64,000 nucleotides of DNA from Gnomoniopsis sp. IMI 355080 (taxonomy: Eukaryota; Ascomycota; Sordariomycetes; Diaporthales; Gnomoniaceae), in NCBI GenBank assembly GCA_027946555.1, contig JAPEVC010000158.1:1-64000 (forward strand), in the 5' to 3' direction. The stretch's first letter is position 1. Each line of letters opens with the position of its first letter. Positions 21,482-33,857 of this stretch are shown here, in pieces. The position numbers and the translations under genes were made by a program. The notes beneath the pieces were generated by a model. It worked only from the letters and a program-made list of their open reading frames with translations, ran no database searches and was not told the origin of the DNA.

Positions 21482-24400
21482 GGTTGTACAAAAATCTCCT
21501 AGACATTCAGATGTGGTTATACTTGAGAAGCAGAAGCTGAATGTGCTTCAGGAAAAAGTGTTCTATTTTATGTATTTCAATTTTACAGTGATACGCACCA
21601 CCGACCTTTCTGTTCAGACCTTCAACACTACCTCTCGAAGGAATAGCACACCGCATGTGCAATACGTCAATCAACAAATCAATGTTGTTATGACCTGAAC
21701 TATCATCTCGCAAGCATGGTGTCCCATTCCAGATGACCTGTATTTGATGAAGGTATCTCTTTCTCTGATTCCACTCTTGACCACCCCCCATGTCGCAAGG
21801 ATGTGTTTCGAAAGTACAATGGTGACCGTTATAAAGCTTCATTATTGAAACCTGATGGAGATGTTTTGATGACTTGAAAAAATGATAATTGAATACTACT
21901 CTTTTGAAAATGGATCACCTCTATTGTGTCGTCCAAGGGGTAACACAGGCCACTACTGTCTTCTATTCACCTTCGATTGCACAGCAAGACCTCCATCTCA
22001 CCATGCCGAATCAGAGCTTCAATGGAGGAGAATAGATCGAGAACTATTGCACATGTTGCTTTGAAAGGAAGGTGACAACAATCTGCCTGGTTGTTTGATC
22101 GTCTGATGGCTTAAAGGACTCACTTTCTGAATTACTTTGGATGTATATGTTGTGTAGATCGTATTTCAATACTGTGCCGACATAGGCCGGGAGCCAAGAC
22201 TTTCTCGCCAAGCGACTACGACAACAGTAAGTGACATGATCGAGGGTGCAAAGGGGATGAATCAGCTTTGGTATCACATGAGCGCTTAGTCTGTTCTAGA
22301 CGCTGTGTTCAATAATCAATGTAACAGAAAACATGGCAACACTTGGCACGTTCAGCGTGAATTAAGCTCCAATTGCCATGACATCGCAACTACACAGCTT
22401 GGCACCACAGACTTAATATTCTTGGCAACAATAGCCCGTTCACGGCCATTTACTTCCAATCATAGTATTCTGAATGCGTTCCGGATACCTCAAATGCATA
22501 CCCGGCGAGGAGCCTCATGCAATGGAACCTCTACGGTTGTATCCTGAAGCGTTGAATCCATTTGATGAGGCCCTTGATGCGTTCGCATGCGCTGTTGAGG
22601 TTGTTCGACCCATGACGCTCTTCCACATGAGTGAGCCAATGAGCTAGGCCGAAGCCCATCGCACTTCTTTGTGATCCTAATTCGACATGCGAAGTTTTGG
22701 GACCTTGAGTGCTCCCCTCTCCCTAGTATACATATGGATCAAATATTGGGTCTGATGCCGCCAAGAGGTGACATAGAGGTCGCTTCCATAAGTCAGAGGC
22801 GAAGATGCGTTGCATCACCACATTCCCACTGCGGAGACGACGTTTTTAAATAGGACCATTTCAAATAGTAGGCAATTGCAGATCTCAGGCTATTCTTGGC
22901 TTTTCCCAGGGACCGAAAGCGAGGCAGACGGTTCTCGGTAAAGCACATTCTCAAGCAGCTTCACCTGGATTCATCGATATCAGTATCCCGGAACTGCTTA
23001 CGTTCCTGGTCATATTGACAGGAAAAGAACAAGGATTTCGAGAATCAAGCAACACTTACCAGTCTATAGGTGTCCAGTAAACAGCTTTGAGTACCCAGTG
23101 AAACGCGGCGGAATACCACCAATAGCCGCTTCAGAGAGATCAATCAACTACCTGATAGTCCCCCTTTGAAACAAAATGTGCTTTCCAGCCAATTAAGCTT
23201 GTATGTTAAGCTTGTTTTCAATGCCAATCACTTTCGCAATGTGACAACAGCCGGCTCATGGTTGGGCCTTGCGTAAAGCTTGCGGGAGTCTTGTCTATGA
23301 CTTGACTAACCTGGTAACGACGCCGCGTATAGTCTTTGTGTTAGACGGTGCGCTCAACGTGGATTTTGGTAGTATTGAGGCTAAATCTTGTTGGTTTGAA
23401 ATGCTTAAATAAGTCACATGCGGCAGGGCGTGGCTAAATCACTTTGCAGACGATATCAATAGTGCCATAGCAGACTGGGGCAGATATGGTTCCCACATTT
23501 GGCTGGACAGAAGAACCCCAACACGCTCGATATTTGTTTTGGAGCAATTCACGAGCAATTAGAGGCCGTAGTAACGTGGGATACAGTCGTCCCGGTCAAA
23601 TCGATATTGGTAACCTACATGTCATCTGGGATTCGTCAGCACTGGGTATGTATCCGTTACACATCAAACATGCACCGGGCTCCCAGGGAACAAGCTTGGA
23701 TGCATATAAATCAAAATGTACAATAACGATAGTGTCAATACCATCGTCTTGTACCAGTCGGCCCAGACCGGTTCGGGCATTGATGGAGGGCAACAGCAAC
23801 ATACCCATATCACGGTCTCGCCCCGACGATGTATGACACTGGCTCCGAAAGTGATTGGTAGCAGCCACCAGGATATATCCGCTGCCGAAGTGAACGTCTC
23901 GGATGCAAAGCTTTATGAAGAAGGTGTGACTCGCGACGCCTTCGATGGGAATGTAGTTCGTCAAGTTGCATGTCAATGTTTGTAGCACCTCATGCATAGC
24001 ATCGCACGACATACCAAGGTACCCGCTGATCTGTTGTTCGGTCACCAGATATGAATATGATGCGATCTCGGCATCGTAATCGTTTTGTCCCTTACATGGG
24101 GTCAGACGATGTGGATCACCTCCTCCTTCGATTATCCTACTTCGTCCTAAGTGACAGGATCCCGATAATGGTCCGATCACTGCCTGATTTAAGGTACCAA
24201 ATCAATAGTGTGGTATGTATTTGTATTCGCCTAGATTGGGTGGGTAGGAGCCATTGCTTTCGGTCTTTGGTGTACTCGACGAGGGCATATCGTGGACGCG
24301 TCGGCAATTGCGAACTATTGCGGAGACTGTCAGTGTGTCTTCCCATGTGAGTAAAGATACTATGCTCGCTTACATCGAGAGCGGCGGAAGATCGTATCCG

Positions 24401-24766
24401 AGCAGACAAAGAGATAAAAATAGATGTGATCGTGTATGGTACGCCAGCAATGAGATGCTCGAGAATCCATGACACCTGCAGACTCTCCCTCGAGCGAGGT
24501 TCACGATCGGTATCCATATTGAATGACACGGAGGCCCATTGGCGATTCTGAACCAGGTGAGAAATATTACGAAGTGGAAGGTCTTCGTGCGGAATCTGAA
24601 TAACTATATATTGGATGACAATTCCAACTCATCGCGATCTTGGCTTCTGCCCTGTACTGTACATATATCGACAAATGTGGCTGTGTTCAACGAGCCAAGA
24701 GACTTCGAAACTTAGTGAATATTATTACGAGACTCCTCCTACTACCATTCGACGTAACTCATCACT
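21482..24766. other. 3.3-kb gene-poor region
   Basis: Separates the peroxidase and multicopper oxidase genes, which diverge. It contains only short or featureless ORFs apart from the two minus-strand frames near 23.6-24.5 kb listed separately. I see no terminal repeats, RNA gene or tandem repeat. Confidence 0.4.
23596..24529 (-). other. Two adjacent minus-strand open frames, doubtful gene or relic
   Basis: Frames of 130 aa (24137-24529) and 194 aa (23596-24180) overlap end to end in different phases. Plausible intron signals lie inside the first (GTAAGC near 24371, then several AGs). The second has several Cys residues and SYLVTEQQISGYLGMSCDAMHEVLQ but no motif I recognise. They could be exons of an unknown gene, a decayed gene or chance frames. 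I assign no function. Confidence 0.2.
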
Positions 24767-26690
24767 ATGTTGCGCATAAGCTTGGCTCTCATCCTGACTG
24801 CGCTGCCATTGTTCCACGGGGCAGTGCTGAAAGACTTCGAAAGTCCTCCATACACGGATCTTTTCGCAATCCCTCTACCCATCTCACCAATCAAAGAGCC
24901 GAAGTTGTAAGTACTCGACCATTTTATACTTCATGCCTCGCCAAGATTCATGTCTCTGACCATGAGTATCACAGTAACACCACTGATCCTCTAACGGGTC
25001 GCCCCATCAACTACTACGAGATCGAGATCAAGTCGTTCAGCAAGAACTTCTACCCTGACCTTGGCAACGCCACCTTGGTGGGCTACGATGGCCTTAGTCC
25101 TGGACCAACCTTTGTAATGGAGAGGGGTGTCCAGTCCATTGTTCGGTTCATCAATAACGCCGAGCTACCAAACTCTGTCCATTTGCACGGCTCGTATTCC
25201 AAGTCTGCTTGGGACGGATGGGCGGATGATATCACGCAGCCAGGCCAGTTCAAAGACTATTTCTATCCGAACAATCAGTCTGCACGAACACTCTGGTATC
25301 ATGACCATGCTGCCGACATTACATCTGTCAATGCGTACTTCGGCCAGTTCGGTACATACATCATCCACGATCCTGAAGAGGACGCGTTGAACCTACCGTC
25401 AGGCGAATTCGACATCCCACTGATGATCGGCACGAAGCAGTTTAACACCGATGGCACATTGTTCAACCCCGCGGATGAAACGACTTCATTATACGGTGAT
25501 ATCGTGGCAGTCAACGGCGAGCCTTGGCCATTCCTTGCTGTCCAGCCACGGAAGTATCGCTTCCGTTTGATCAACGTGGGCGACTCGAGGTCCTTCCAGT
25601 ACTATTTCACAGATGCCGATTCTTCAGCAAATGTGAAGAACAAGAGAGACACATTTAAGGACGACCCCGTGAATCAACTGCCCTTCTATGTCATTGGCTC
25701 GGACACTGGCTTATTGACAAACCCGGTCCTCACCACCACTTTATACCACTCGATTGCCGAGAGGTATGAAGTTGTCTTTGACTTTAGCCCCTTCGCCGGC
25801 CAGAATATCACTCTGCGCAACACGGGCGATGTGGCAGCTGACACAGATTATCGGTTCACCGATAGGGTGATGCAGTTCCAGGTTTCTTCGGAACCAGTCA
25901 CCGACACTTCAGTCCTTCCCTCGACACTCCGCGAAATTGACTTCCCAAACGTGGCCAACAAATCGATCGCAAGTCCTGACCACACTTTTACATTTGAACG
26001 GAAGAATGGAGACTGGCGTATCAATGGTATCGGGTGGGACATGGTTGACCAGCGCGTTCTTGCCAGGCCCCCTGTCGGCGCGACGGAAATCTGGGAGCTT
26101 GTCAATGGTGGCGGTGGTTGGTCGCATCCAATTCACGTACAGTGAGTCAATACTTCTTTTACTTGCTTGATATATTCTAAACATACCCTCTAGTCTGGTT
26201 GACATGCATGTCATTGCCCGAACGGGAGGAAACATGGGCAGGGGCGTAGAGCCTTACGAGGACAAAGGCCTGAAGGATGTCGTCTGGCTAGGGCCCTCCG
26301 AGACGGTGTTTGTCGAGGCAGAATACCAGCCATGGGATGGACTATACATGTAAGTCTACCAAGCTATCATGCTGTCTGTAGATGATGTCTGATTGAGCGA
26401 CCAGGTTCCACTGCCATAATCTCATCCATGAGGATCACGACATGCTCGCGGCTTTCAATGTGACTGAGCTCGTAGAGTTGGGCTACAACGACACGATCTT
26501 CCTGGATCCGCGCCAAGAAATATTTGCGGCTGAGGCGAATACACCCGAAAAGTTGACAGAAACTGCCATCATGGACAAGATCGACTTCCTAGCGAGCTTG
26601 CAACCATACGCCGACATTGCGGAACGTCAGGAGCGTCTCAAGGAATTCTACGCCGAACATCCAGAGGAGGAATTTGTAGATGAGGATTGA
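24767..26690 (+). CDS. Secreted multicopper oxidase, bilirubin-oxidase-like
   Basis: Four exons, 24767-24906, 24975-26141, 26194-26349 and 26405-26690, join in phase to give 582 aa. The signal peptide is MLRISLALILTALPLFHG. Exon 1 ends in PLPISPIKEPK, joined to NTTDPLTGRPINYYEIEI, the usual start of the first cupredoxin domain. All four copper motifs are present: HLHGSYS, WYHDHA, HPIHVHLVD (built across intron 2) and HCHNLIHEDHDM (built across intron 3). The last supplies the type 1 Cys, two His and an axial Met, as in fungal bilirubin oxidase. Length and the SARTLWYHDHA context also match that group rather than plant-type laccases. It should couple one-electron oxidation of phenolic or tetrapyrrole substrates to reduction of O2 to water outside the cell. 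It does not need the H2O2 used by the nearby peroxidase. Confidence 0.93.
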
Positions 26691-27229
26691 GATGAGTATT
26701 AGAATGTGGATTGAGATGATGGTGGAGACGATACAATAAGAAGCGAATTTTCATGGGAGATGGGAGATGTTAGCTGGGAGCAGTCAGGTCGTGGCTTCGC
26801 AACAGTTAGTTGCTAATTTTCAGCACAGTCACTACTGTCAGACGTAGAACGCACGGGTTACATATTTACGACCACAATTAGGTATGTATTGCAATACAAC
26901 ATAGCTTGAAGGAGTTCCTATCTAGGTACGTAGCTAAATTTCCACTAAACTCCCAGATGAATATGCAGAGGCATTTGATCAGGTCGAAAGCAGTGATATC
27001 CGTACACTTAGGAAATCATTCGGACTTTACTAATCCCCGAACGGGGCCGTAAGAACTACTTCGGACAAGAACTAGTGTCCGCAGTAAGCAGAGTCTCGGA
27101 CCCGTGTCATCAGATCTGCGACTTTGTTGCCGACCTCAAAAGCCCGGGAGACTCCAAGATGGTTTCAACGGTAGGGCATTCCGTGAACGGAATTAGTGAA
27201 CATCGCACTCGATTTCCACACCCAGCACC
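26691..27229. promoter_or_regulatory. Intergenic region upstream of Zn2Cys6 regulator
   Basis: A 539-bp spacer between two plus-strand genes. It contains a CTAGGTACGTAG-type near-palindrome around 26922. No ORF is supported. Confidence 0.35.
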
Positions 27230-29587
27230 ATGGATGACCAGGTAGACACAGGCGCGTCTGCGGGGCCTATTCATCCTGCCTCCTCCCCTAAGAACGCTAA
27301 ACTCCGACCGAAGCGCGTTTTGGCATGCGTACTTTGCCAGCAACGGAAAGTAAAATGTGATCGCAACTTTCCTTGTGCCAATTGCAAGCGAAATGGCGTA
27401 CAATGTGTGTCGGCGGTAATTCCCCAGCCTCGGCGTCGCAGGTTTGCGGAGCGTGAGCTGCTAGACCGCTTGCAACAGTACGAGCAGCTTCTTCGAGAGA
27501 ACCATATCGACTTCAAGCCTATGCATACGCCGAATAGTACTGTTACTCAGGAAACAGATGGTGTTGGGAGTGCTGACCTTGATAACGTGGGTTCGACTGG
27601 GGAGGTTGTGATTGAATCCACTGGTAGATTGGAACCTGCGTATGGATGTGCTCCCGACACGGCACGATCATATATACACTGACTGAAGTTATTTTTAGTG
27701 TTGACTTCCTCCAAGCTGTCAGGAAAACGGTATAGTCCATCTACCTCAAGAGATGAATCACTGTGCAGACAAGATGGCTAATTCGTGGTACAAAGACTAT
27801 GGAACCCGACGAGGAACCCATACCCCATACCAAATTTGACCAACACCAGGAATCTCATACAACTAGCTTGGTAGTCAATACCTCGACATCTAACGACTGG
27901 CTTGCTAATGCGTGGCGATATCCGAGCCACATGGACAAAGACGACTACAATCGATGGTTCCTCTTTGGTGAACCTCAACCAGATATCGACATTTCCTCCC
28001 TGCATCCCGACCAGGCGCAAATTCTCAGACTATGGCAGATTTATTTGGAAAATGTCGACCCGATGCTCAAATGCACACATAACCCGACCTTACAAGCTCG
28101 CATCATTGATGCTCTAGGCCACATGACAAGCATTCCACCCTTGTTGAATGCTCTTATGTTCAGTATCTACTGCGTTGCGATCATGAGTCTCGCAGATGAA
28201 GACTGTCTCGTCCGGTTCGGGACATCTAGACAAGATATGCTCGCACAGTATCATGGCGCATGTCAACATGCTCTTCTAAAGTACAAGATTTGGCGGAGCA
28301 GTGAACTTGACGGATTAACAGCCTTGTATTTCTACCTTGTACGCCTCCTGTTGTCGCAAATGCCGGTTTACTTCTGAGGCTCCGCTGTTTACGGTACCTG
28401 TGCCCAAGTATCGACTGACAGGACACTCCCAGGTTTCTCTTCGACCCAATACTGATCCGCGCTCTATTTCCGCAATCCTCGCAATCCTGATTCGCAATGC
28501 GCAACAAATGGGCCTTCATGATGAAGCAAGCAACACCAAACACCCGGTCCTCGAGGCTGAACTGCGCCGCCGAGTGTGGTGGTCTCTCATAGCATTAGAC
28601 CACCGCGTTTGCGAACTGGTGGAGTATAAAACCTCTTCCTTGACACCACTCTGGGACTGTCGACTACCGCTGAATGTGAGCGACTTCGAGCTTCGTGCCG
28701 AGCTGAAGACTTCGCCAGCGGGCCATGAACGGCCAACCGAGGCATTATTTCCCGTCGTGTGGAGCCAAGTAGCAGATTCACTTAGGCACAGCGCTTTCCA
28801 TTTAAATTTTATCAATCCAGGTTTAAATGCTTTGTGCCGATCAAGCACGATTACTTCAGAGGGAGGCCAGGTAGAAGGTCCCAAGGCAATGATCGAGAAG
28901 TACCTGTCTTACTGCGAACCAGATGACCCTCTCGGTTTTACAACAATCTGGATGGCTAGAGGACAAGTCGCAAGGCACCATTTGCTTGCATATTACGCCA
29001 AACATTCGAAAGGAACCGTGCAGCAGACGGAATCGCAGCGTCGTACCGCACTCTCCCACGCCATTGATATGCTCGAATGCGACACGAAGCTCAGGACATC
29101 ACCCCTGGCGAAGCGACATCTCTGGTTCTCGAATTTTCACGTCCCAGCCATAGCTTACTTCCACATTATCAACCATACCAGAAAGCAGCCCAACGAGAGC
29201 AGTGCAGGAGATGTCTGGAGGGTGATGCGGGAGAACTGGAGCGCGCGGGCCGCAAATCGAGCATCGCTGGGGAAGCGCAACGAGCAGATGACTTTTGAAA
29301 GATTTTCACAAAGTGTTACCAGGGGATGGGAGGCGTTTGGGGCTGCACTGAGGGGGGTTATAGAAGATGAGGTGCTGGAGAAAGGGGATTCAGTAGGCGC
29401 GGGTCCAAGTGAGGGCTCTTTCACGGCCGAGGCAATCGATGTCCATGATCAGATGCTGCCGGAGGATGATCTCTTCGGCATGGGGTCAGAGCCAGAATCT
29501 AATGTAGGACGGTCTCAGATGGGGTCGGAGATGGTACATTTTTGGACGGCAATGGACTGGACATTTATGGACCCTCAAAATTGGTGA
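27230..29587 (+). CDS. Zn2Cys6 fungal transcription factor
   Basis: Four exons, 27230-27639, 27699-27729 (31 bp), 27769-28338 and 28433-29587, give 721 aa. The binuclear cluster is at residues 33-59 with spacing C-x2-C-x6-C-x5-C-x2-C-x6-C (CVLCQQRKVKC...CANCKRNGVQC), preceded by basic residues. A basic linker (PRRRRFAERELLDRLQQYEQLLRE) forms the usual short coiled-coil dimerisation helix. The middle region matches the fungal-specific TF domain: DPMLKCTHNPTLQ, YLVSLRPNTDPRS, IRNAQQMGLH, LRRRVWWSLIALD. The acceptor for exon 4 was chosen at 28432 because it restores YLVSLRPNTDPRS; an alternative at 28378 is also in frame. The C-terminus is acidic (MLPEDDLFGMG), suggesting an activation region. 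Its targets are unknown; neighbouring oxidase, transporter and decarboxylase genes are candidates. Confidence 0.9.
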
Positions 29588-31780
29588 GCATGATGCGACT
29601 GTTGACCAAATGTAGACAGAACATTTGGGCGGTAAAATAAAAAGAGCATAGATTAGCCACGGCCTCGACTGAAGTTGTAGCCCAGGCGATCTTGCAAGGT
29701 CGCAACAACATCACATGATATACCACCTGGAAAGAAGCGAGACGGAGACAGCATGCGGATGCTATGTAAGTCTGTGGCAGCGAGCCGAGAGGCCGGAGGA
29801 TATTGTGCGGCGCAAGCTCGTTCTCAGATATCCATCTAGACCAGTCGCCCATGTCCATGCCATCTATTGAGAATACACTACAATTTAGCAGCATTTATGC
29901 TAGTAGCCAAGTCTTGGCCAAGCTTATTTCAACGTCGCCTTCTCATTGACGGAATATTCTTCACATCCACCCTACATAATGGTGTGCAACCTGCGATCCT
30001 TCTGCACCCAGACCCTAGACTCGAGGAGGGCGCTAATTCCCATCGCAAACATTTGGAATTGTCCAATGGCGAGCTTTCACAGACTGTCGACCCAGCGTGT
30101 TGGGACTTCGCACATGATGCCGCGTGTCTGCCCCTGCTGGTGAGTTGCGAGGTCATTCCTCACAGGTCCCCACGGGGGAAAAGCCTTATTCGGTCGGTGA
30201 GGTTGCACAGCATCTCTATTGAGATTGATTGACAGGTCTGGTGGCGCGGGCGGGGCCAAGAGGGCCATTCAAGCACTGCAAGGTGGCTCACAATTGATCG
30301 CCGAGAGCCTCACATGACCATAGACGCCTGCTGGCTTCGACGGTTTCTGGATTGTGGTGCCGCAAGTCTCAGTAAGCATCAACAGTCTGCACGACTCCGG
30401 GTACCATCAATCGGGTTCTGGGCTTGACGGGCCAGTGCTTTCGTTGTGTCGACAGAGCCGGGCCGAGCCCACTTATATAGGGATAGTTTCCAGGAATTTC
30501 GACTTTGACTCACCGTTGTGAGGCTGGCTCACTTGCATTGGTGGGCATTACCTGGGTTTGCGCTCAGCTCCGCGTCTGCGATATCAAAGCTCTTCTAACC
30601 GAAATGTCTCAGCCCTTCCATAGACTGGATAGTACCCTGGGCCTACCGCCTTCGAGTTGACGTTAATTTTGGCTAAAAGTCAAACACATTGCATATTGTC
30701 CACCTGTCATGCACTGACACCATGAATAGTCTCACCGAAATTCCAACCATCCGCACCATTCCGCTGTCAAGCACGTAGGACCTGTGTCCACTTGCCAGAC
30801 TGTGCAACATATCAGAGCCGCCGAAGTCCTGAAGTGCGCGGTGCTGCCACTTCCCGGCTCGCCCAAGTTGTATGAAGTACCTAGGTGAGGACCACGTAAT
30901 ACAGAGGAGATAAAACGTCAAGTGAACATGTACAACACTACTCATTTAACTTGCTTGATGCGGAATGTTTTCCTCAGCACAAACCCGGGCGGATGGGTAA
31001 CTTGATCCAACAATCAACCTCAGCCCGACGGCCCCACAAAGCTTACACGGCCGTCGCGCGCTGGCTTGTACCGGTGGTTGTGATTCGCGGCTAGATTTTG
31101 TTCAACGTTGAGGCTTTGGTCCTACAAGTTAGAGCCGCCAGGGTGAATTTGTAATTGGTGGAAATTCATCCAGAGATTTCTCCGCAACACCCCTAGTAAG
31201 CCGCACGGAGCAAACGGCAAGCGAGCTGGCTAGCCAACACTTTTCCCCAGCCGAATGGTAAAAAGCTAAGATCTGAAGGATTCAACTCCACGGGGAAGTG
31301 GAACCAGTAGGCAAGGGTGGGGACTGGGGAACGTCCGGGGAAAACCAGGGTCGTCGTGTTTGGCGTGTCGACCTGGCCTCAGGACAGGTGTAGACACAGC
31401 CGGACTGGGAATGGCGGCATGTCGGGACCTGGCATGCTTGAGCAAGGCTATCTTCCCGACTGGCCATGTGATACTAGGAAAATGCAGACGCTACTATCTT
31501 ACTCGACTTGGTGGGCTCGGGATGCATGCAAGCATGCAGGCATGGATACTCGAGATAGCTTTGCAGCCCCTCTATTCAATATTGCTCCTACGTCGAACTC
31601 GAATAGATAAAAGGACGTCCCACCCACAACGACCTGCCTCCTGATACGCTCTTCTCTTCCATTCACTCCAGCCTTACACAAGTCGTTGACCGTATTTGCG
31701 GATCTTCGTTTTCACTCCGACGCTTTCCTTTCTGCACTTACCCCCGGGCAGGCCGGTTGACCACCGCCAACGACAGCCAG
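29588..31780. other. 2.2-kb intergenic region
   Basis: Sits between two plus-strand genes. The part nearest 31780 is C/T-rich and is probably the promoter and leader of the transporter. A GTACCTAGGTGAG palindrome-like element lies near 30886. The ORF at 29867-30232 has no recognisable feature. No RNA gene is seen. Confidence 0.4.
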
Positions 31781-33553
31781 ATGGTGAACTCCACGCGGTT
31801 GTACAATTGGTGAGCGCCTCCTCTGTAGACGTCTATTTATCCTCTGGAAGACGTAAGTTTGCTGACAATACTTCCCCAGGTACATATCGATGGTAGCGGC
31901 GATGTGTATGGTTCTCTATGGCTACGACGCTTCAACCTTTAACTCGATCCAAACGCAAGACAATTGGCTAGCTTGGTTTGATCTGACAAGTGTAAGCTAT
32001 CAAGCCTTTTCTTCCGAGGGGTCGTCTTGGGGACTAACTGGACATAAGGACGATGTGTATCTTCTTGGCCTCATCAATACGGTATATTCTATCGGTGCCA
32101 TCATTGCTGGCTGGTTTCTTGGTGGTCCAATCGTAAGTACTGCCGGGGTTCTTCATTTCCCTCCAGTATCTCACCTTGTGTTCTAGGCCGATTTCTTCGG
32201 GCGTCGTGCGGGTATGGGTCTTGGCTGCTTGATCACTATTGCCGCAACTATGATGCAAACCTTTCCCAACCAAGGCAATCTCGCCTGCTTTATGGCCGGG
32301 CGATTCTTCATTGGTGTTGGTCAGGGAATCGCTTTGAGTAAGTATCCCCTCTCGTTTCAATTTTCGTATGCACATCTATTAACGACCTTCTTAAAGCCGC
32401 TGGCCCCGTTTATATTGGTGAGATGGCACCGCCAGAGATCCGAGGTCTCATTATGGCATTTTGGCAGACGTTCTACTCTGTCGGATCCTTTATCGCCTAC
32501 TGGATCAACTATGCCTGTGGCTTGCACAAGGGCTCCCTGGGAGAGTGGACCTGGAAGATGGTCTTGATCTTCCAAATTATGGTGCCCGCCCTCATCGTTG
32601 CTCTTCTGCCGTTTATGCCTGAATCCCCTCGTTGGTATATCCAGAAGAAAGGCAATACCGAGGCTGCGCGTGCCTCCCTTCGCCGCATCCGCGAAACCGA
32701 GCCCGAAATCGAGGAGGAGCTCACAGTGATCCGTGAAGCCCTGGAATACGAGAAGGAGGCTATCAGCTCCGGCTACTCTGCTTTGTTCAAAGACCCGTCG
32801 GTCCGCAAGCGTCTTTATCTTGCCATGGTCCTCAACATTGGCCAGCAGCTCACCGGGCAGGGCTCCCTCAACACGTATTCGTCTACGATTTACAAGCATG
32901 TTTGGACTTCAACCGCTACCATCAACCTGATCAACGCATTGAATGCCACCTGCGGCATCCTGTTTACCCTCAATGCCACCTGGACTGTCGACCGCTTTGG
33001 TCGCCGCTGGATGTTTATTGTCGGTGCGATTGGCATGGGCGTATGCATGCTTCTCGTCGCCACGGTTGGAATCACCACGCCCGGGTCAACTAGCAAGTCT
33101 GAACCTGTCGGCGTCGCCATCGTATTCCTCCTGTTCCTCTTCATTTTCTTCTACAAGCCATCTTGGGGAGCCACAACATGGATCTGGACAGCCGAGATCT
33201 TCAGCATGAACGTTCGCGCACAGGCTGTTGGTATGTGCTCGCAGATGCAGAATGTCGCCCAAGCTGTGTTCAACCAATTCTTCCCCTTATTTTTAGCCTC
33301 GTCGGGGTTCAAAACCTTCTACTTCTTCATGGCTGTCAACGTTTGCCTTGCTCTGTTTGTCTTTTTCCTTATCCCCGAAACGAAACAGGTTCCGCTCGAG
33401 GAGATCGATGTCCTCTTCGGCGGCGCAAATCACGTCGACAAGGGCGCTCAGATGCTGGGTATCCCAGAAGAGGCGAGCGGCGCGCACCACGTTGCTGAGA
33501 AGGACGGTCGTGCTACGGTCAGGGAGGAGGAAAATATTACCAGGGCAGCGTAA
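31781..33553 (+). CDS. MFS sugar-porter-family transporter
   Basis: Five exons, 31781-31809, 31880-31991, 32049-32132, 32187-32337 and 32397-33553, give 510 aa. Sugar porter signatures appear in order: LYGYDAS in TM1, DFFGRRAG after TM2, GRFFIGVGQGIAL, YIGEMAPPEIRG, PESPRWYIQKKG at the central loop, NIGQQLTGQ in TM7, DRFGRRWM, and PETKQVPLEEID after TM12. About 12 membrane helices can be traced. Proton-coupled uptake of a mono- or disaccharide is the family norm, although some fungal members carry quinate or other small polar compounds. The second intron (31992-32048, 57 bp) keeps the frame and has no stop, so it could be retained. Its neighbours suggest a catabolic role. Confidence 0.9.
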
Positions 33554-33857
33554 TTTTAGCGCCCTTCTAAAGAGCGATCTACAAGCGTCAGTATCACTAC
33601 TGCTGCTGCTTATACGATACTTACCCGGGCGAACGGGTCGACAAAGATGTCCCGATCTTGATTAGTAACTTTGGAAGGTTTTTGATGATGATACCTGATC
33701 TTCTACTTGAACGAAGAGCATCCTGTCACAAAATGGCATTGTCGGGCAATCTTGGTTATCACCTAAAAACTTGTACGAAATTCCCACATGCATCCATTGG
33801 TGTCTTCCATGATTTGTACAATTCCTTCATCCTCCCAATGTGAACCTTCAATCTCGC
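33554..33857. terminator. Convergent 3' region between transporter and monooxygenase
   Basis: A 304-bp gap between converging stop codons, so both transcripts end here. It contains no supported gene. Confidence 0.4.

Noticed and set aside
21482..24766. Transposon remnant in the gene-poor gap
   Set aside because: No terminal repeats, target-site duplication or transposase/reverse-transcriptase motif could be seen in any frame.
29867..30232. 121-aa plus-strand frame after the Zn2Cys6 gene
   Set aside because: No motif, mirrored by a frame on the other strand, and no splice partner.
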